Origin: Nakamurella sp. A5-74
GTDB lineage: Bacteria; Actinomycetota; Actinomycetes; Mycobacteriales; Nakamurellaceae
Assembly (NCBI RefSeq): GCF_040438885.1
Contig: NZ_CP159218.1
Coordinates: forward strand, 3,720,001 to 3,784,000
DNA length: 64,000 nucleotides
Reading direction: 5' to 3'
In this document: positions 41,237-50,485 of the stretch, in pieces
Numbering within the stretch: the first letter of the stretch is position 1
Layout: each line of letters opens with the position of its first letter
Made by a program: the position numbers and the translations under genes
Notes under the pieces: model-generated
What the model was told of the DNA's origin: nothing
What the model saw: only the letters and a program-made list of their open reading frames with translations
Database searches by the model: none

Positions 41237-44200
41237 CGGCGGGGCCCGGTGGCAGCCGCGTCGCCGGCGAGCGCGGGCGCATGGGTCAGCTCGGTGAACA
41301 CCTGGGCGCAGTACTCCAGCAGCGCGACGTCCCGCAGCCCCGGAGCGCCCAGCCCACCGCTGCGCTCCGTGGGTGCGCGCAGGGTCAGCGCGTGCGTCTG
41401 CTCCTTGTACTTGCTGCCCGGGTACAGCCGGGCAGCGCGCAGCTGGGCCGATTCGGCCAGCACGATCGGCGCGAACCGCAGTCCCTGCGGACCGAGGATC
41501 ACCTCGCTCACGCCGGCGGCCGCGGCCACGAACCGGAACCTGGCCACCGCGAACAGGTTCTCCACCTGCGTCCCGAACGGACCGTAGCGATCAACCAGCT
41601 CATCGGCGACGGCGGTGAGCTGCTCCTCGTCGGTCGAGCCGGCGATCTTGCGGTAGGCATCCAGCCGGAGTCGATCGGTGGGGACGTAGTCGTGCGGGAT
41701 CGATGCGTCGATGGGCAGCTCGATGCGCACCTCGATCGGCTCCTCCTCCTCGGGAACCTCCTCGCCGGCCGCCTTCGCCGACTTCTTGAACGCTGTGACC
41801 GCCTCGCCGACCAGCCGGATGTAGAGGTCGAAGCCGACGCCGGCGATGTGGCCCGACTGCTCGGCGCCGAGGATCGAGCCGGCGCCGCGGATCTCCAGGT
41901 CGCGCATCGCGACAGCCATTCCGGCACCCAGATCGGAGTTCTGGGCGATGGTGGCCAGCCGGTCGTGCGCGGTCTCGGTGAGGATCTTGTCGGCCGGGTA
42001 GAGGAAGTAGGCGTAGCCACGCTCACGTCCGCGGCCGACCCGGCCGCGGAGCTGGTGCATCTGCGACAGGCCGAGGATCTCCGCGTGGTCGACGATCAAC
42101 GTGTTGGCGTTGGAGATGTCCAGCCCGGTCTCCACGATGGTCGTGCACACCAGCACGTCGACCTCCCGCTTCCAGAAACCGTCGATCACCTGCTCCAGGG
42201 CGCCCTCGCCCATCTGGCCGTGACCGACCGCCACCCGCGCCTCCGGGACCGCGTCCCGGATCCGCTTGGACACCGCGTCGATGTCCGACACCCGGTTGTG
42301 CACCAGGAAGACCTGGCCGTCCCGCAGCAGCTCTCGGCGGATCGCGGCGGCCACCAGTGCGTCGTCGTAGGCGCCCACGTAGGTGAGGATCGGGTGCCGC
42401 TCCTCCGGCGGAGTGGTGATGGTGGACATCTCGCGGATCCCCGCGAGGCTCATCTCCAGGGTGCGCGGGATCGGCGTCGCCGACATTGTCAGCATGTCCA
42501 CGTGCGCCCGCAGCGCGGTGATGTGTTCCTTGTGCTCCACCCCGAACCGTTGCTCCTCGTCCACCACAACCAGACCGAGGTCGTGGTAGCGGATCGAGGG
42601 TTGCAGCAACCGGTGGGTGCCGATGACGATGTCGACGCTGCCGTCGATGAGTCCGAGAACGGTCTGCTTGGCCTCGGCGTCGTCGGTGAACCGGGACAGC
42701 CCCTTGATGTTCACCGGGAACGCCGACATCCGACCGCCGAAGGTGGACAGATGTTGTTGTGCCAACAGGGTTGTCGGCACCAGGATGGCCACCTGCTTGC
42801 CGTCCTGGACGGCCTTGAACGCGGCCCGGACAGCGATCTCGGTCTTGCCGTAGCCGACGTCACCGGAGATCACCCGGTCCATCGGCGACGGCTTCTCCAT
42901 GTCGGCCTTGACCTCGTTGATCGCGGCCAGCTGGTCCGGGGTCTCGGTGAACGGGAAGGCGTCCTCGAGTTCCCGCTGCCACGGGGTGTCGGGCGCGAAG
43001 GGGTGGCCGGGAGCCGCAGCACGGGCGGCGTAGACCTGCACCAGTTTGGCGGCGATCTGCCGAACAGCCTTGCGCGCCTTGCCCTTCGTCTTCGCCCAGT
43101 CGGAGCCACCCATCTTCGACAGCGGCGGCAACTCGCCGCCGACATACTTCGAGAGCTGGTCGAGGGCATCGGTGGGGACGAACAACTTGTCACCCGGATG
43201 GCCCCGCTTGCTGGGCGCGTACTCGACGACCAGGTACTCCCGCTGGGCGCCGGAAGTGGTCCGGGTGACCATCTGGACGAACTTGCCGATGCCGTGCTTG
43301 GCATGGACGACGAAATCACCTGGCACCAACGACAACGGGTCGATCGCGTTGCGCCGGCGCGAGGGCATCTTCACCGACTCGCCGCCGGCCACTCCCCTGG
43401 TGCCGGTCAGATCGGATTCGGTGAGCACCGTCAGATGTGTTGCGGGAAGGTCGAATCCGTCGTCCAGCCGGCCGACTGCCACCGTCACCGCGTCGTTCCC
43501 CAGCTCGCCCGTCATGGGCGAGGTCGCGAGCTGGACGCCGAGGTCCGCCTCCCGCAGCCGCTCGACGGCGCGCTGCGCCGTCCCGGCCGCCGGAACCACC
43601 AGCACGGTGCGGCCACCGTCGGCGAAACGCTGCGCGGCATCGGAGACGGCAGCGGCGATGTCGCCGCGGTACGCGTGGGATGCACGGACGCTCGGCGCTT
43701 CGGGCGCGTCGACCGCCGCGGCGGTGGTGGGGACATCGACGCCGAAGGCGGCCAACCGCCACACCGGGAGATCGCGGTCGACAGCGCTCTCCAGAACGGC
43801 ATCCAGATCGCGATAGGCCGATGCGCCCAGGTCGATCGGCGCCTTGCCGCCGGTGGCCGCCGCCATCCAGGACGCCGCCAGGAACTCGTTGCCGGTCCGT
43901 ACCAGGTCGTCTGCGCGGGAGCGGATCCGCTCCGGATCGGCCAGCAGCACGTGGGTACCGGCGTCGAGCAGATCGGTCAGCAAGGTCAGACCGCCGGGAA
44001 TCAGCGCGGGCAACAGGGATTCCATCCCCTCGACACCGATCCCATCGGCGATCTTGGCGAGCATCTCGGTGAGGGTGGGATCGCCGGTGGCCGCCGCCGA
44101 CAAGTCGCCCGCGTGCCGACGGACCTCCTCGGTGAGCAGGATCTCACGGCACGGGGCCGCCTCGACGGCGTCGACGGTGCCGAGCGATCGCTGGTCGGTG

Positions 44201-44898
44201 ACGGCGAACTCACGCAGATCGGTCACCTCGTCGCCCCAGAACTCGATCCGGATCGGGTGCGACGCGGTCGGTGGGAACACGTCGACGATGCCGCCGCGGA
44301 CGGCCATCTCGCCGCGTTTCTCCACCATGTCGACCCGGGTGTAGGCCAGGTCGACCAACCGCGCGGTGAGCTTCTCGAGTTCCATCTCGTCCCCGACCTT
44401 CAACCGCACCGGCACGATCTCGCCCAGGTTCGGCGCCATCGGCTGGATGAGCGAGCGAACGGTGGTGACGATCACCCGGACCGGGCCGGCGGACTCGTGC
44501 CCTCCGATCGTCATCGACTCGTCGGGATGTGCCAGCCGTCGGAGCACGGCCAGACGCGCACCGACGGTGTCGGCGCGGGGCGAAAGACGTTCGTGCGGCA
44601 GGGTTTCCCAGCTCGGGAAAAGCATCGCAGCACCGACGCCGAGCAGGTCGTCGACGGCAGTGGCGGCGATCTCGGCCTCCCGCCCGGTGGCCGTCACCAG
44701 CAGCACGGGCCGATCAGCGCCCGCGAGCGCCGCGACCACGAACGGCCTGGTACCGGGCGGGGCGACGAAGGTGCGCGCCGGGCTGTCGGCAGCGGCGATG
44801 AGAGCCTGGAACCAGGGATCCGCCAGCACCACATCTCGCAGGGTGTGCAGGGCGGCCGGATCCGCCAGGGCTCCACGGGACTTCAGTGCGCTGCTCAC
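41233..44898 (-). CDS. mfd: Transcription-repair coupling factor
   Basis: A 1221-residue ATP-dependent translocase that removes stalled RNA polymerase at lesions and recruits UvrA. The N-terminal UvrB-like region contains [19 protein letters not shown]; the RNA polymerase-interacting domain begins at [13 protein letters not shown]; the motor has [16 protein letters not shown] (Walker A, ~residue 680) and [10 protein letters not shown] (~780), followed by [29 protein letters not shown], and the C-terminal TRCF domain. GTG 44898 has GGAG upstream and begins directly before the conserved part; the open frame extends another 89 codons. Downstream, the polysaccharide deacetylase gene overlaps it by 4 nt. 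Confidence 0.95.
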   Translation of the reverse strand: MSSALKSRGALADPAALHTLRDVVLADPWFQALIAAADSPARTFVAPPGTRPFVVAALAGADRPVLLVTATGREAEIAATAVDDLLGVGAAMLFPSWETLPHERLSPRADTVGARLAVLRRLAHPDESMTIGGHESAGPVRVIVTTVRSLIQPMAPNLGEIVPVRLKVGDEMELEKLTARLVDLAYTRVDMVEKRGEMAVRGGIVDVFPPTASHPIRIEFWGDEVTDLREFAVTDQRSLGTVDAVEAAPCREILLTEEVRRHAGDLSAAATGDPTLTEMLAKIADGIGVEGMESLLPALIPGGLTLLTDLLDAGTHVLLADPERIRSRADDLVRTGNEFLAASWMAAATGGKAPIDLGASAYRDLDAVLESAVDRDLPVWRLAAFGVDVPTTAAAVDAPEAPSVRASHAYRGDIAAAVSDAAQRFADGGRTVLVVPAAGTAQRAVERLREADLGVQLATSPMTGELGNDAVTVAVGRLDDGFDLPATHLTVLTESDLTGTRGVAGGESVKMPSRRRNAIDPLSLVPGDFVVHAKHGIGKFVQMVTRTTSGAQREYLVVEYAPSKRGHPGDKLFVPTDALDQLSKYVGGELPPLSKMGGSDWAKTKGKARKAVRQIAAKLVQVYAARAAAPGHPFAPDTPWQRELEDAFPFTETPDQLAAINEVKADMEKPSPMDRVISGDVGYGKTEIAVRAAFKAVQDGKQVAILVPTTLLAQQHLSTFGGRMSAFPVNIKGLSRFTDDAEAKQTVLGLIDGSVDIVIGTHRLLQPSIRYHDLGLVVVDEEQRFGVEHKEHITALRAHVDMLTMSATPIPRTLEMSLAGIREMSTITTPPEERHPILTYVGAYDDALVAAAIRRELLRDGQVFLVHNRVSDIDAVSKRIRDAVPEARVAVGHGQMGEGALEQVIDGFWKREVDVLVCTTIVETGLDISNANTLIVDHAEILGLSQMHQLRGRVGRGRERGYAYFLYPADKILTETAHDRLATIAQNSDLGAGMAVAMRDLEIRGAGSILGAEQSGHIAGVGFDLYIRLVGEAVTAFKKSAKAAGEEVPEEEEPIEVRIELPIDASIPHDYVPTDRLRLDAYRKIAGSTDEEQLTAVADELVDRYGPFGTQVENLFAVARFRFVAAAAGVSEVILGPQGLRFAPIVLAESAQLRAARLYPGSKYKEQTHALTLRAPTERSGGLGAPGLRDVALLEYCAQVFTELTHAPALAGDAAATGPRR

Positions 44899-45128
44899 GT
44901 GCGATCTCCACCTCACCACTGGCCGGCCGCCCGATACGGCGACACGGCAGAAACCCCCGATCCGGGTGCGGAGGGGGGTGCTCAGGCCAAGAGTACGCCG
45001 GACCTCCGACACCGGGTTCGGCCCGGATCTGGCCTTCGGGCACTCGCGGGGAAGAACAGAGCCGGACCTCCGAGACCGGGTCGGGCGCCGATCTGGCGCT
45101 GCGAGCGGGCACGGAGCAGGATCGACCG

Positions 45129-45494
45129 ATGACCCTGGACGCAGCAGGACGTGCACAGCGGGCACGTGGGCAGGATCTCCTCGACCGGCTGGCGGAGCCG
45201 TACCGGCACGAGGAGGACCTCGGCCGGTCGACGATGTTCGGCAGCACCGGCCTGAACCACCTCGGCTCGATCGTCGGCTTCGTGGGGCTGGAGGGTCAGC
45301 TGGTGGTGAAGCTCGATCCCGCCGGGCTGCGAGACGTCCGCACGGCCGGCCCGACCGTCCCGGTCCACATCGGACGAGGCATCGCCAAGGCCTGGATCGG
45401 GCTGCCGTTCGGAGGGGATCCGGACACCGCGCGTCGATGGAGCGAGGCCCTCGCCGCCGGGGTGTCGGCGGCGAGGGCCTCGGTCACAGCATGA
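45129..45494 (+). CDS. TfoX/Sxy N-terminal domain protein
   Basis: A 121-residue protein similar to the TfoX N-terminal domain: [20 protein letters not shown] corresponds to the conserved GxxxMFGG region, followed by [14 protein letters not shown] and WIGLPFG segments. In gamma-proteobacteria TfoX promotes competence, but stand-alone N-terminal-domain proteins in actinobacteria have no known role. ATG 45129 has AGGA about 8 nt upstream; the open frame continues upstream without conservation. A perfect 15-bp hairpin lies inside its last codons. It occupies the place between mfd and glmU. Confidence 0.75.
   Translation: MTLDAAGRAQRARGQDLLDRLAEPYRHEEDLGRSTMFGSTGLNHLGSIVGFVGLEGQLVVKLDPAGLRDVRTAGPTVPVHIGRGIAKAWIGLPFGGDPDTARRWSEALAAGVSAARASVTA
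45444..45481. terminator. 15-bp perfect hairpin embedded in the 3' end of the tfoX-like gene
   Basis: Arms GAGGCCCTCGCCGCC (45444-45458) and its exact complement (45467-45481) enclose an 8-nt loop. It ends 13 bp before the stop and 64 bp from the convergent desaturase stop, so it could terminate transcription from both sides. No T-run. Confidence 0.6.
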
Positions 45495-45544
45495 TGCTGC
45501 CTCGGAGTGAGGGCTGTCTCGCGATGATGACGTGGTGCAAAGGG

Positions 45545-46543
45545 TCAGTGACCCATCTCGTGGGCGGTCGCCTGGATCCTGGCCAGCCGCTGCGGTGAGG
45601 ACCAGCGAACGTTGGTCGCCCAGCCGAACTTCTCGAACAGCCAGATGGCCCTGGCGGAGATGTCGATCTGGCCGCGGAGCACACCGTGCCGCGCGCAGGT
45701 CGGATCAGCGTGGTGCAGGTTGTGCCAGGACTCACCGAAGCTGAGGATCGCCAACGGCCAGAAGTTTGCCGACTTGTCGCGGGCGGCGAACGGCCGCTCC
45801 CCGATCATGTGGCAGATCGAGTTCACCGACCAGGTCACGTGGTGCAGCAGAGCGATCCGCACCAGTCCGGCCCAGAAGAACGCGGTGAGCGCGCCGTGCC
45901 AGCTCATGGTGACGAGGCCACCGATCACACCGGGTCCGAACACCGACACGATGGTCCAGGCCCAGAAGTACTTGTCGATCTTGACGAGGCTCTTGTCCGC
46001 CAACAGGTCCGGGGCGAAGCGCTTCTGGTTGGTGGAGTCGCGCTCGAACAGCCAGCCCATGTGCGCGTGCCAGAAACCCTTTGCCAGCGCCGGCACCGAG
46101 GTGCCGAACGTCCACGGGGAGTGCGGGTCGCCCTCGCGGTCGGAGAAGGCGTGGTGCCGGCGATGGTCGGCGACCCAGATGATCACCGGGCCCTGGACGG
46201 CCATCTGGCCGGCGATCGCCAGCGTGTTGCGCAGCGCGCGGTTGGCCTTGAACGAGCCGTGGGTGAAGTGCCGGTGGAATCCGACCGTCACCCCCATGCC
46301 GGTGAAGAAGTAGAAGACGACACCGATGATGACGTCCGTCCAGCTCAGACCCCAGCCCCACGCGAACGGGATCGCGATCGCCACGGCGACCAGCGGGACC
46401 AGGGTGAAGGCATAGATGGCGAACTGGGCCGAGTTGCCCCGGTGCCCGTCGATGATCGGCTTCGGGCCCCTCTCGTCGGGCGCCGCGGCGGACGCGGAGA
46501 TGGCGGGAGCCGTGGCCGTGGCCGCGGACGGCGGTGGAGTCAT
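45545..46543 (-). CDS. Acyl-CoA/fatty-acid delta-9 desaturase (membrane di-iron type)
   Basis: A 332-residue integral membrane enzyme that inserts a double bond into saturated acyl chains using O2 and electrons from a ferredoxin or reductase. The three histidine boxes HRHFTH, HRRHH and HNLHH are present in order, with four hydrophobic segments. The first ~35 residues are Ala/Pro-rich and vary. AAGGA lies about 5 nt before ATG 46543. It has no reductase partner nearby. A role in adjusting membrane fluidity is known for the family. Confidence 0.93.
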   Translation of the reverse strand: MTPPPSAATATAPAISASAAAPDERGPKPIIDGHRGNSAQFAIYAFTLVPLVAVAIAIPFAWGWGLSWTDVIIGVVFYFFTGMGVTVGFHRHFTHGSFKANRALRNTLAIAGQMAVQGPVIIWVADHRRHHAFSDREGDPHSPWTFGTSVPALAKGFWHAHMGWLFERDSTNQKRFAPDLLADKSLVKIDKYFWAWTIVSVFGPGVIGGLVTMSWHGALTAFFWAGLVRIALLHHVTWSVNSICHMIGERPFAARDKSANFWPLAILSFGESWHNLHHADPTCARHGVLRGQIDISARAIWLFEKFGWATNVRWSSPQRLARIQATAHEMGH

Positions 46544-46719
46544 GGAAGTCCTTCGTGACGGAGGCCCGTCAGGCTGGGGATCGAACCTGGATCCGATCGA
46601 GGTGGCCGACGGGGTCGTGATGCTGGTGCCCCGAACGCTACCGGCACATGCGCCTCATGGTCGGAGAGTCAACGGCGGGACATCCTCGGTAAGGGTGCCC
46701 TCACCTCGAGAAGCCTAGC

Positions 46720-47709
46720 TCAGCCTTCGGATCGGCGGTACTCCTGGATGACGTGACCGCGGGCCGCCTGCAGCATGCCGAGGCCGCGGTGGGCCAGCCG
46801 AGCGCCTCGCGCCCGATCGACCATGGATCGGCGGAGAACTCCCCTTCCCTGCCGGAGCCTCCCGAGCACCCAGCGCGCCGCGCCGGACACCGCGACCACC
46901 ACCCGGACGACCGGCCGTCGACCGGGGGCGACAGTGAGGATGCGCACCACCCCGCTCGAGTTCCCGTGACTGCGAGCCCGGTCGAGCACCCACTGCCGGG
47001 TCAACCGGTCCGCGGGGATCGGGTCGAAGACGGTTGCCTCCTGGCACCACAACATCCGCTCCCCCGAGGCCGTGAGCGTGCTGGTGAACATGGTGTCCTC
47101 CCCGCCGGTCAACCCGAACCGCGGATCGAACTCGAGCCGACGAGCCCGCACCCGATCGAGGTCCACCAGCAGCGCCCCGGTGCCGGCGACCGCGATCTCG
47201 GTACCTGTAGGCATGCTGCGCCGGACGAAGAAGCCACCGGCCGCGAAGAACGGATCACTGCCGTCGAACTGCACCACCATCCGGCCGCAGACCGCCGCCG
47301 GCGAATGCTGCCGCCAGGTCTGCAGCAGCGGACCCAACCACTGCTCCCCCGGCAGGTTGTCGTCGTCCAGGAACAGCAGCAGTCGGGCGTCGTCGCATTC
47401 GGCGAGCACCCGGTTGCGAGCCGCCACGATGCCGGGTGTCGACTCGAGCACGTACCGCACTCGCGCGTCCGCCGACTCCTCGACGACGACGCGCGCCGAG
47501 CCGGCCGGGTCGTTGTCGACCACCAACACGTCCGCGGTGAAGTCTGCGGGCGCCTCGCGGTCGATCCGATCCAGTACCAGCGGCAGCAGTGCCGCGAGCT
47601 GCTCGGCGCGGCGAAAGGTCAGGATCCCGACCGTCACGGCGACCGGGCCGTCCGAACCGGGAGCCGGTGGACGGGTGGACGGATCGCTCGGCGGCGGGTC
47701 GGCTGACAC
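46720..47709 (-). CDS. Glycosyltransferase family 2
   Basis: A 329-residue GT-A transferase with VTVGILTFRRAEQLAALLPL, VLVVDNDPAGS, TPGIVAARNRVL and LLFLDDDNLPGEQWLGP (DxD-like site), then FGLTGGEDTMFTSTL. It shares these blocks with the family 2 enzyme at 22911-23870 and so is probably its paralogue. The frame is open for 64 more codons upstream, but those overlap the tRNA gene, so GTG 47709 just before the fold is preferred. It is separate from the main polymer locus. Confidence 0.82.
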   Translation of the reverse strand: MSADPPPSDPSTRPPAPGSDGPVAVTVGILTFRRAEQLAALLPLVLDRIDREAPADFTADVLVVDNDPAGSARVVVEESADARVRYVLESTPGIVAARNRVLAECDDARLLLFLDDDNLPGEQWLGPLLQTWRQHSPAAVCGRMVVQFDGSDPFFAAGGFFVRRSMPTGTEIAVAGTGALLVDLDRVRARRLEFDPRFGLTGGEDTMFTSTLTASGERMLWCQEATVFDPIPADRLTRQWVLDRARSHGNSSGVVRILTVAPGRRPVVRVVVAVSGAARWVLGRLRQGRGVLRRSMVDRARGARLAHRGLGMLQAARGHVIQEYRRSEG

Positions 47710-47772
47710 CCGATGATCGTCGCACCCCGGCGTGGGATGATGGCAGCACCGGTCGCCCGTGAGGTCCACCGA

Positions 47773-47843
47773 TCCGCCGTGGTGTAACGGCAGCACCTCT
47801 GATTTTGGTTCAGATGGTTCAGGTTCGAATCCTGGCGGCGGAG
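47773..47843 (+). tRNA. tRNA-Gln (UUG)
   Basis: The acceptor stem TCCGCCG (47773-47779) pairs with CGGCGGA (47836-47842). The anticodon stem TCTGA/TCAGA encloses loop TTTTGGT, giving anticodon TTG, which reads CAA as glutamine. GGTTCGAATCC is the T-arm. The CCA end is not encoded. It lies between divergent family 2 glycosyltransferase and glmU genes. Confidence 0.95.
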
Positions 47844-47956
47844 CGCAGGTGTGCAGCGACGACGGTGCAGCGAGGACGGTGTGCGGCGACGACAGCGGCA
47901 CTCCCTGAGGTCGACCGACCCCTTGCTGCCGTCAGCGTGCGCCCATCCCGCAGGGA

Positions 47957-47962
47957 TACCAT
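47957..47962 (+). promoter_or_regulatory. Putative -10 of the glmU-prs promoter
   Basis: TACCAT lies 50 bp before the glmU GTG, implying a leader of about 44 nt that contains AGGGAGA. No -35 hexamer was identified. Confidence 0.35.
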
Positions 47963-48012
47963 CGGCCGGTGCCGCCGACGGCCGAACCACGACAGCCGAG
48001 CAGGGAGACACC

Positions 48013-49506
48013 GTGCCCCAACCGGACGTGACCGTCATCGTCCTCGCGGCGGGTGCCGGTACCCGGATGAGATCCGCGACGCCGAAGGTGATGCACCCGC
48101 TCGCCGGCCGCCCGTTGGTCTGGCATGCGCTCGCTGCCGCCGCCGGGATCGCGCCGACCCACCTGGTGGCGGTGCTGGGTCACGGTCGCGACCAGGTCAC
48201 CGAATTCCTCGCCGGCGCAGACGACCTGCCTGCCGTGATCACCACCGTCCAGGAGCAGCAACTCGGTACCGGCCACGCCGCGGCCTGTGGGCTGAGGGCA
48301 CTGCCCACTGCGCCGGAGGGCATCGTGCTGGTCACCTACGGGGATGTGCCGCTGTTGCGCACCGAGACCCTGCAGCTGCTCGTCGATGGTCACCGCTCGT
48401 CCGGCAACGCCGTGACCGTGCTCACCGCGCACGTCACCGACCCGACCGGCTACGGGCGCATCATCCGCGACGCGGACGGCACCGTGACGTCGATCGTCGA
48501 ACATCGCGACGCGGACGACAGGCAGCGGGAGATCACCGAGATCAACTCGGGGATCTACGTCTTCGATGCGGCAGTGCTCACCGAAGCGCTCCCCCGGGTG
48601 GGCACCAGCAATTCCCAGGGCGAGCAGTACCTCACGGACGTCGTGTCCCTCGCGAGCGGGGACGGGCACCGGGTCGGCGCCCAGCTCGCCGACGACGCTG
48701 TCGAGACCGAGGGCGTCAACGACCGCACCCAGCTGGCGGCGCTGGCCCGCGTCCTCAACGACCGGATCGTCCGCCGGCATCAGCTCGCCGGGGTGACGAT
48801 CCTGGACCCGATCAGCACCTGGATCGACGCCGACATCACGATCGGCGCCGACAGCGTGCTCGAGCCGGGTGTGCAGTTGAAGGCGGGCACCAGCATCGGT
48901 CAGGACTGCCGGATCGGACCCGACTCGACGCTCAACGGCTGCACCCTCGGCGACGACGTGACGATCACCCGCTCGCACTGCATCGACGCCCGGATCGGTG
49001 ACGGCGCCGACGTCGGACCGTTCGCCTACCTGCGTCCGCAGACCGTGCTGCACCATGGGGCGCACGTCGGTGCCCATGTCGAGATCAAGAAGTCGACCAT
49101 CGGACCGGGCGCCAAGGTGCCGCACCTGACCTACCTCGGCGATGCTGAGGTCGGGGCCGGCAGCAACATCGGGGCCGGCGTGATCACGGCCAACTACGAC
49201 GGCGTGCACAAGTTCCCGACCGTGATCGGCGAGCACGTCTTCGTCGGCACCAACTCCACGTTGGTCGCCCCGGTGACGCTGGCGGACGGCAGCTACGTCG
49301 CGGCCGGGTCGACCGTCACGCAGGACGTCGCCGCCGGGGATCTCGCTGTCGCTCGGGGACGTCAACACGACTCGCGCGGCTGGGTGCTGCGGCGTCGGGC
49401 GGACTCCCGCTACGCCGACGCGGCCAGACGAGCCGGGGCAGGCAACGGTGCCCAGCAGCCCGCAGGACAACCCGATGGTGCCGACGACAAGGACTCCCCC
49501 GCGTGA
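48013..49506 (+). CDS. glmU: Bifunctional GlmU: N-acetylglucosamine-1-phosphate uridyltransferase / glucosamine-1-phosphate acetyltransferase
   Basis: A 497-residue enzyme making UDP-GlcNAc for peptidoglycan and surface polymers. The N-terminal uridyltransferase has VIVLAAGAGTRMRSATPKVM, TVQEQQLGTGHA, VTYGDVPLL and NSGIYVFDA. The C-terminal left-handed beta-helix (from ~residue 260) carries the acetyltransferase residues in FAYLRPQTVLHHGAHVG and VEIKKSTIG, LTYLGDAEVG and TANYDG. A short Ala/Gly/Asp-rich tail follows, as in mycobacterial GlmU. GTG 48013 has AGGGAGA 4 nt upstream. Its stop overlaps the prs start (GTGA). Confidence 0.95.
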   Translation: MPQPDVTVIVLAAGAGTRMRSATPKVMHPLAGRPLVWHALAAAAGIAPTHLVAVLGHGRDQVTEFLAGADDLPAVITTVQEQQLGTGHAAACGLRALPTAPEGIVLVTYGDVPLLRTETLQLLVDGHRSSGNAVTVLTAHVTDPTGYGRIIRDADGTVTSIVEHRDADDRQREITEINSGIYVFDAAVLTEALPRVGTSNSQGEQYLTDVVSLASGDGHRVGAQLADDAVETEGVNDRTQLAALARVLNDRIVRRHQLAGVTILDPISTWIDADITIGADSVLEPGVQLKAGTSIGQDCRIGPDSTLNGCTLGDDVTITRSHCIDARIGDGADVGPFAYLRPQTVLHHGAHVGAHVEIKKSTIGPGAKVPHLTYLGDAEVGAGSNIGAGVITANYDGVHKFPTVIGEHVFVGTNSTLVAPVTLADGSYVAAGSTVTQDVAAGDLAVARGRQHDSRGWVLRRRADSRYADAARRAGAGNGAQQPAGQPDGADDKDSPA

Positions 49507-50477
49507 ACATGATCTCCATGACGAACAGCAAGAGCCTGATGCTGTTCTCCGGCCGGGGTTACCCGGAACTCGCCGAGGAGATCGGCGACTTCCTGGACGT
49601 CTCCATCACGCCCCAGTCGGCCTACGACTTCGCCAACGGCGAGATCTTCGTCCGGTTCGAGGAGAGCGTCCGCGGCAGTGACGCCTTTCTGATCCAGTCG
49701 TGCGGGGTGCCGATCAACACCTGGGTGATGGAGACGCTGATCATGATCGACGCGCTCAAGCGCGCCTCGGCCAAGCGGATCACCGTCGTCCTGCCGTTCT
49801 ATCCGTATGCCCGTCAGGACAAGAAGCACCGTGGCCGCGAGCCCATCTCGGCCCGTCTGGTCGCTGATCTGCTCAAGACCGCAGGCGCCCAGCGCCTGAT
49901 GACGGTCGATCTGCACACCGACCAGATCCAGGGGTTCTTCGACGGCCCCGTCGACCACCTGTGGGCCCAGCCGTTGCTCACCAGCTACATCGCCGAGAAG
50001 TACTCCGGCGACGCGCTCACCGTCGTGTCCCCGGACTCCGGCCGCGTCCGCACCGCCGAACGCTGGGCCGATCGGCTCGGTGGGGCGCCGATCGCCTTCA
50101 TCCACAAGACCCGCGATCCCAACCTCCCGAACCAGGTGGTCGCCAACCGGGTCGTCGGCGACGTCAGCGGCCGCACCTGCATCGTGGTCGACGACATGAT
50201 CGACACCGGCGGCACCATCTCCAAGGCCGTCGCCGGGGTGCTCGAGGCGGGTGCCACCAAGGTCGTCGTGGCGGCGACGCACGGGGTGCTGTCCGATCCG
50301 GCGGCGGAGCGACTCTCGCAGTGCGGCGCCGTCGAGGTCGTACTGACCAACACCCTGCGGATCACCGACTCCCAGCGCTTCCCCCAGCTCACCGAACTGT
50401 CGGTGGCGCCGCTGATCGGGCAGGCCATCCGACAGGCGTTCACCGACGGCTCCGTCACCAGCCTGTTCGAGAGCTGA
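49503..50477 (+). CDS. prs: Ribose-phosphate pyrophosphokinase (PRPP synthetase)
   Basis: A 324-residue enzyme forming PRPP from ribose-5-phosphate and ATP for nucleotide, His and Trp synthesis. FSGRGYPELAEEIGDFLDV opens it; FANGEIFVRFEESVRG, PYARQDKKHRGREPISARLV (ATP-binding flexible loop), TVDLHTDQIQGFF and the PRPP-binding VVDDMIDTGGTI follow. Length fits class I enzymes. GTG 49503 overlaps the glmU stop by 4 nt, so the two are coupled, as in mycobacteria. ATG codons three and six positions later are alternative starts. Confidence 0.95.
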   Translation: MNMISMTNSKSLMLFSGRGYPELAEEIGDFLDVSITPQSAYDFANGEIFVRFEESVRGSDAFLIQSCGVPINTWVMETLIMIDALKRASAKRITVVLPFYPYARQDKKHRGREPISARLVADLLKTAGAQRLMTVDLHTDQIQGFFDGPVDHLWAQPLLTSYIAEKYSGDALTVVSPDSGRVRTAERWADRLGGAPIAFIHKTRDPNLPNQVVANRVVGDVSGRTCIVVDDMIDTGGTISKAVAGVLEAGATKVVVAATHGVLSDPAAERLSQCGAVEVVLTNTLRITDSQRFPQLTELSVAPLIGQAIRQAFTDGSVTSLFES

Positions 50478-50485
50478 CCGGCGCG

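Noticed and set aside
41281-45132. 1283-codon plus-strand frame opposite mfd
   Set aside because: mfd on the minus strand has all family motifs; the plus frame is a codon-bias artefact.
46688-46705. GGTAAGGG-TG-CCCTCACC near-palindrome as an IdeR/DtxR iron box for the desaturase
   Set aside because: The distance between GGT and ACC is 12 bp instead of the 7 bp of the IdeR consensus, and it is far from the desaturase start; a weak hairpin after the glycosyltransferase is as likely.
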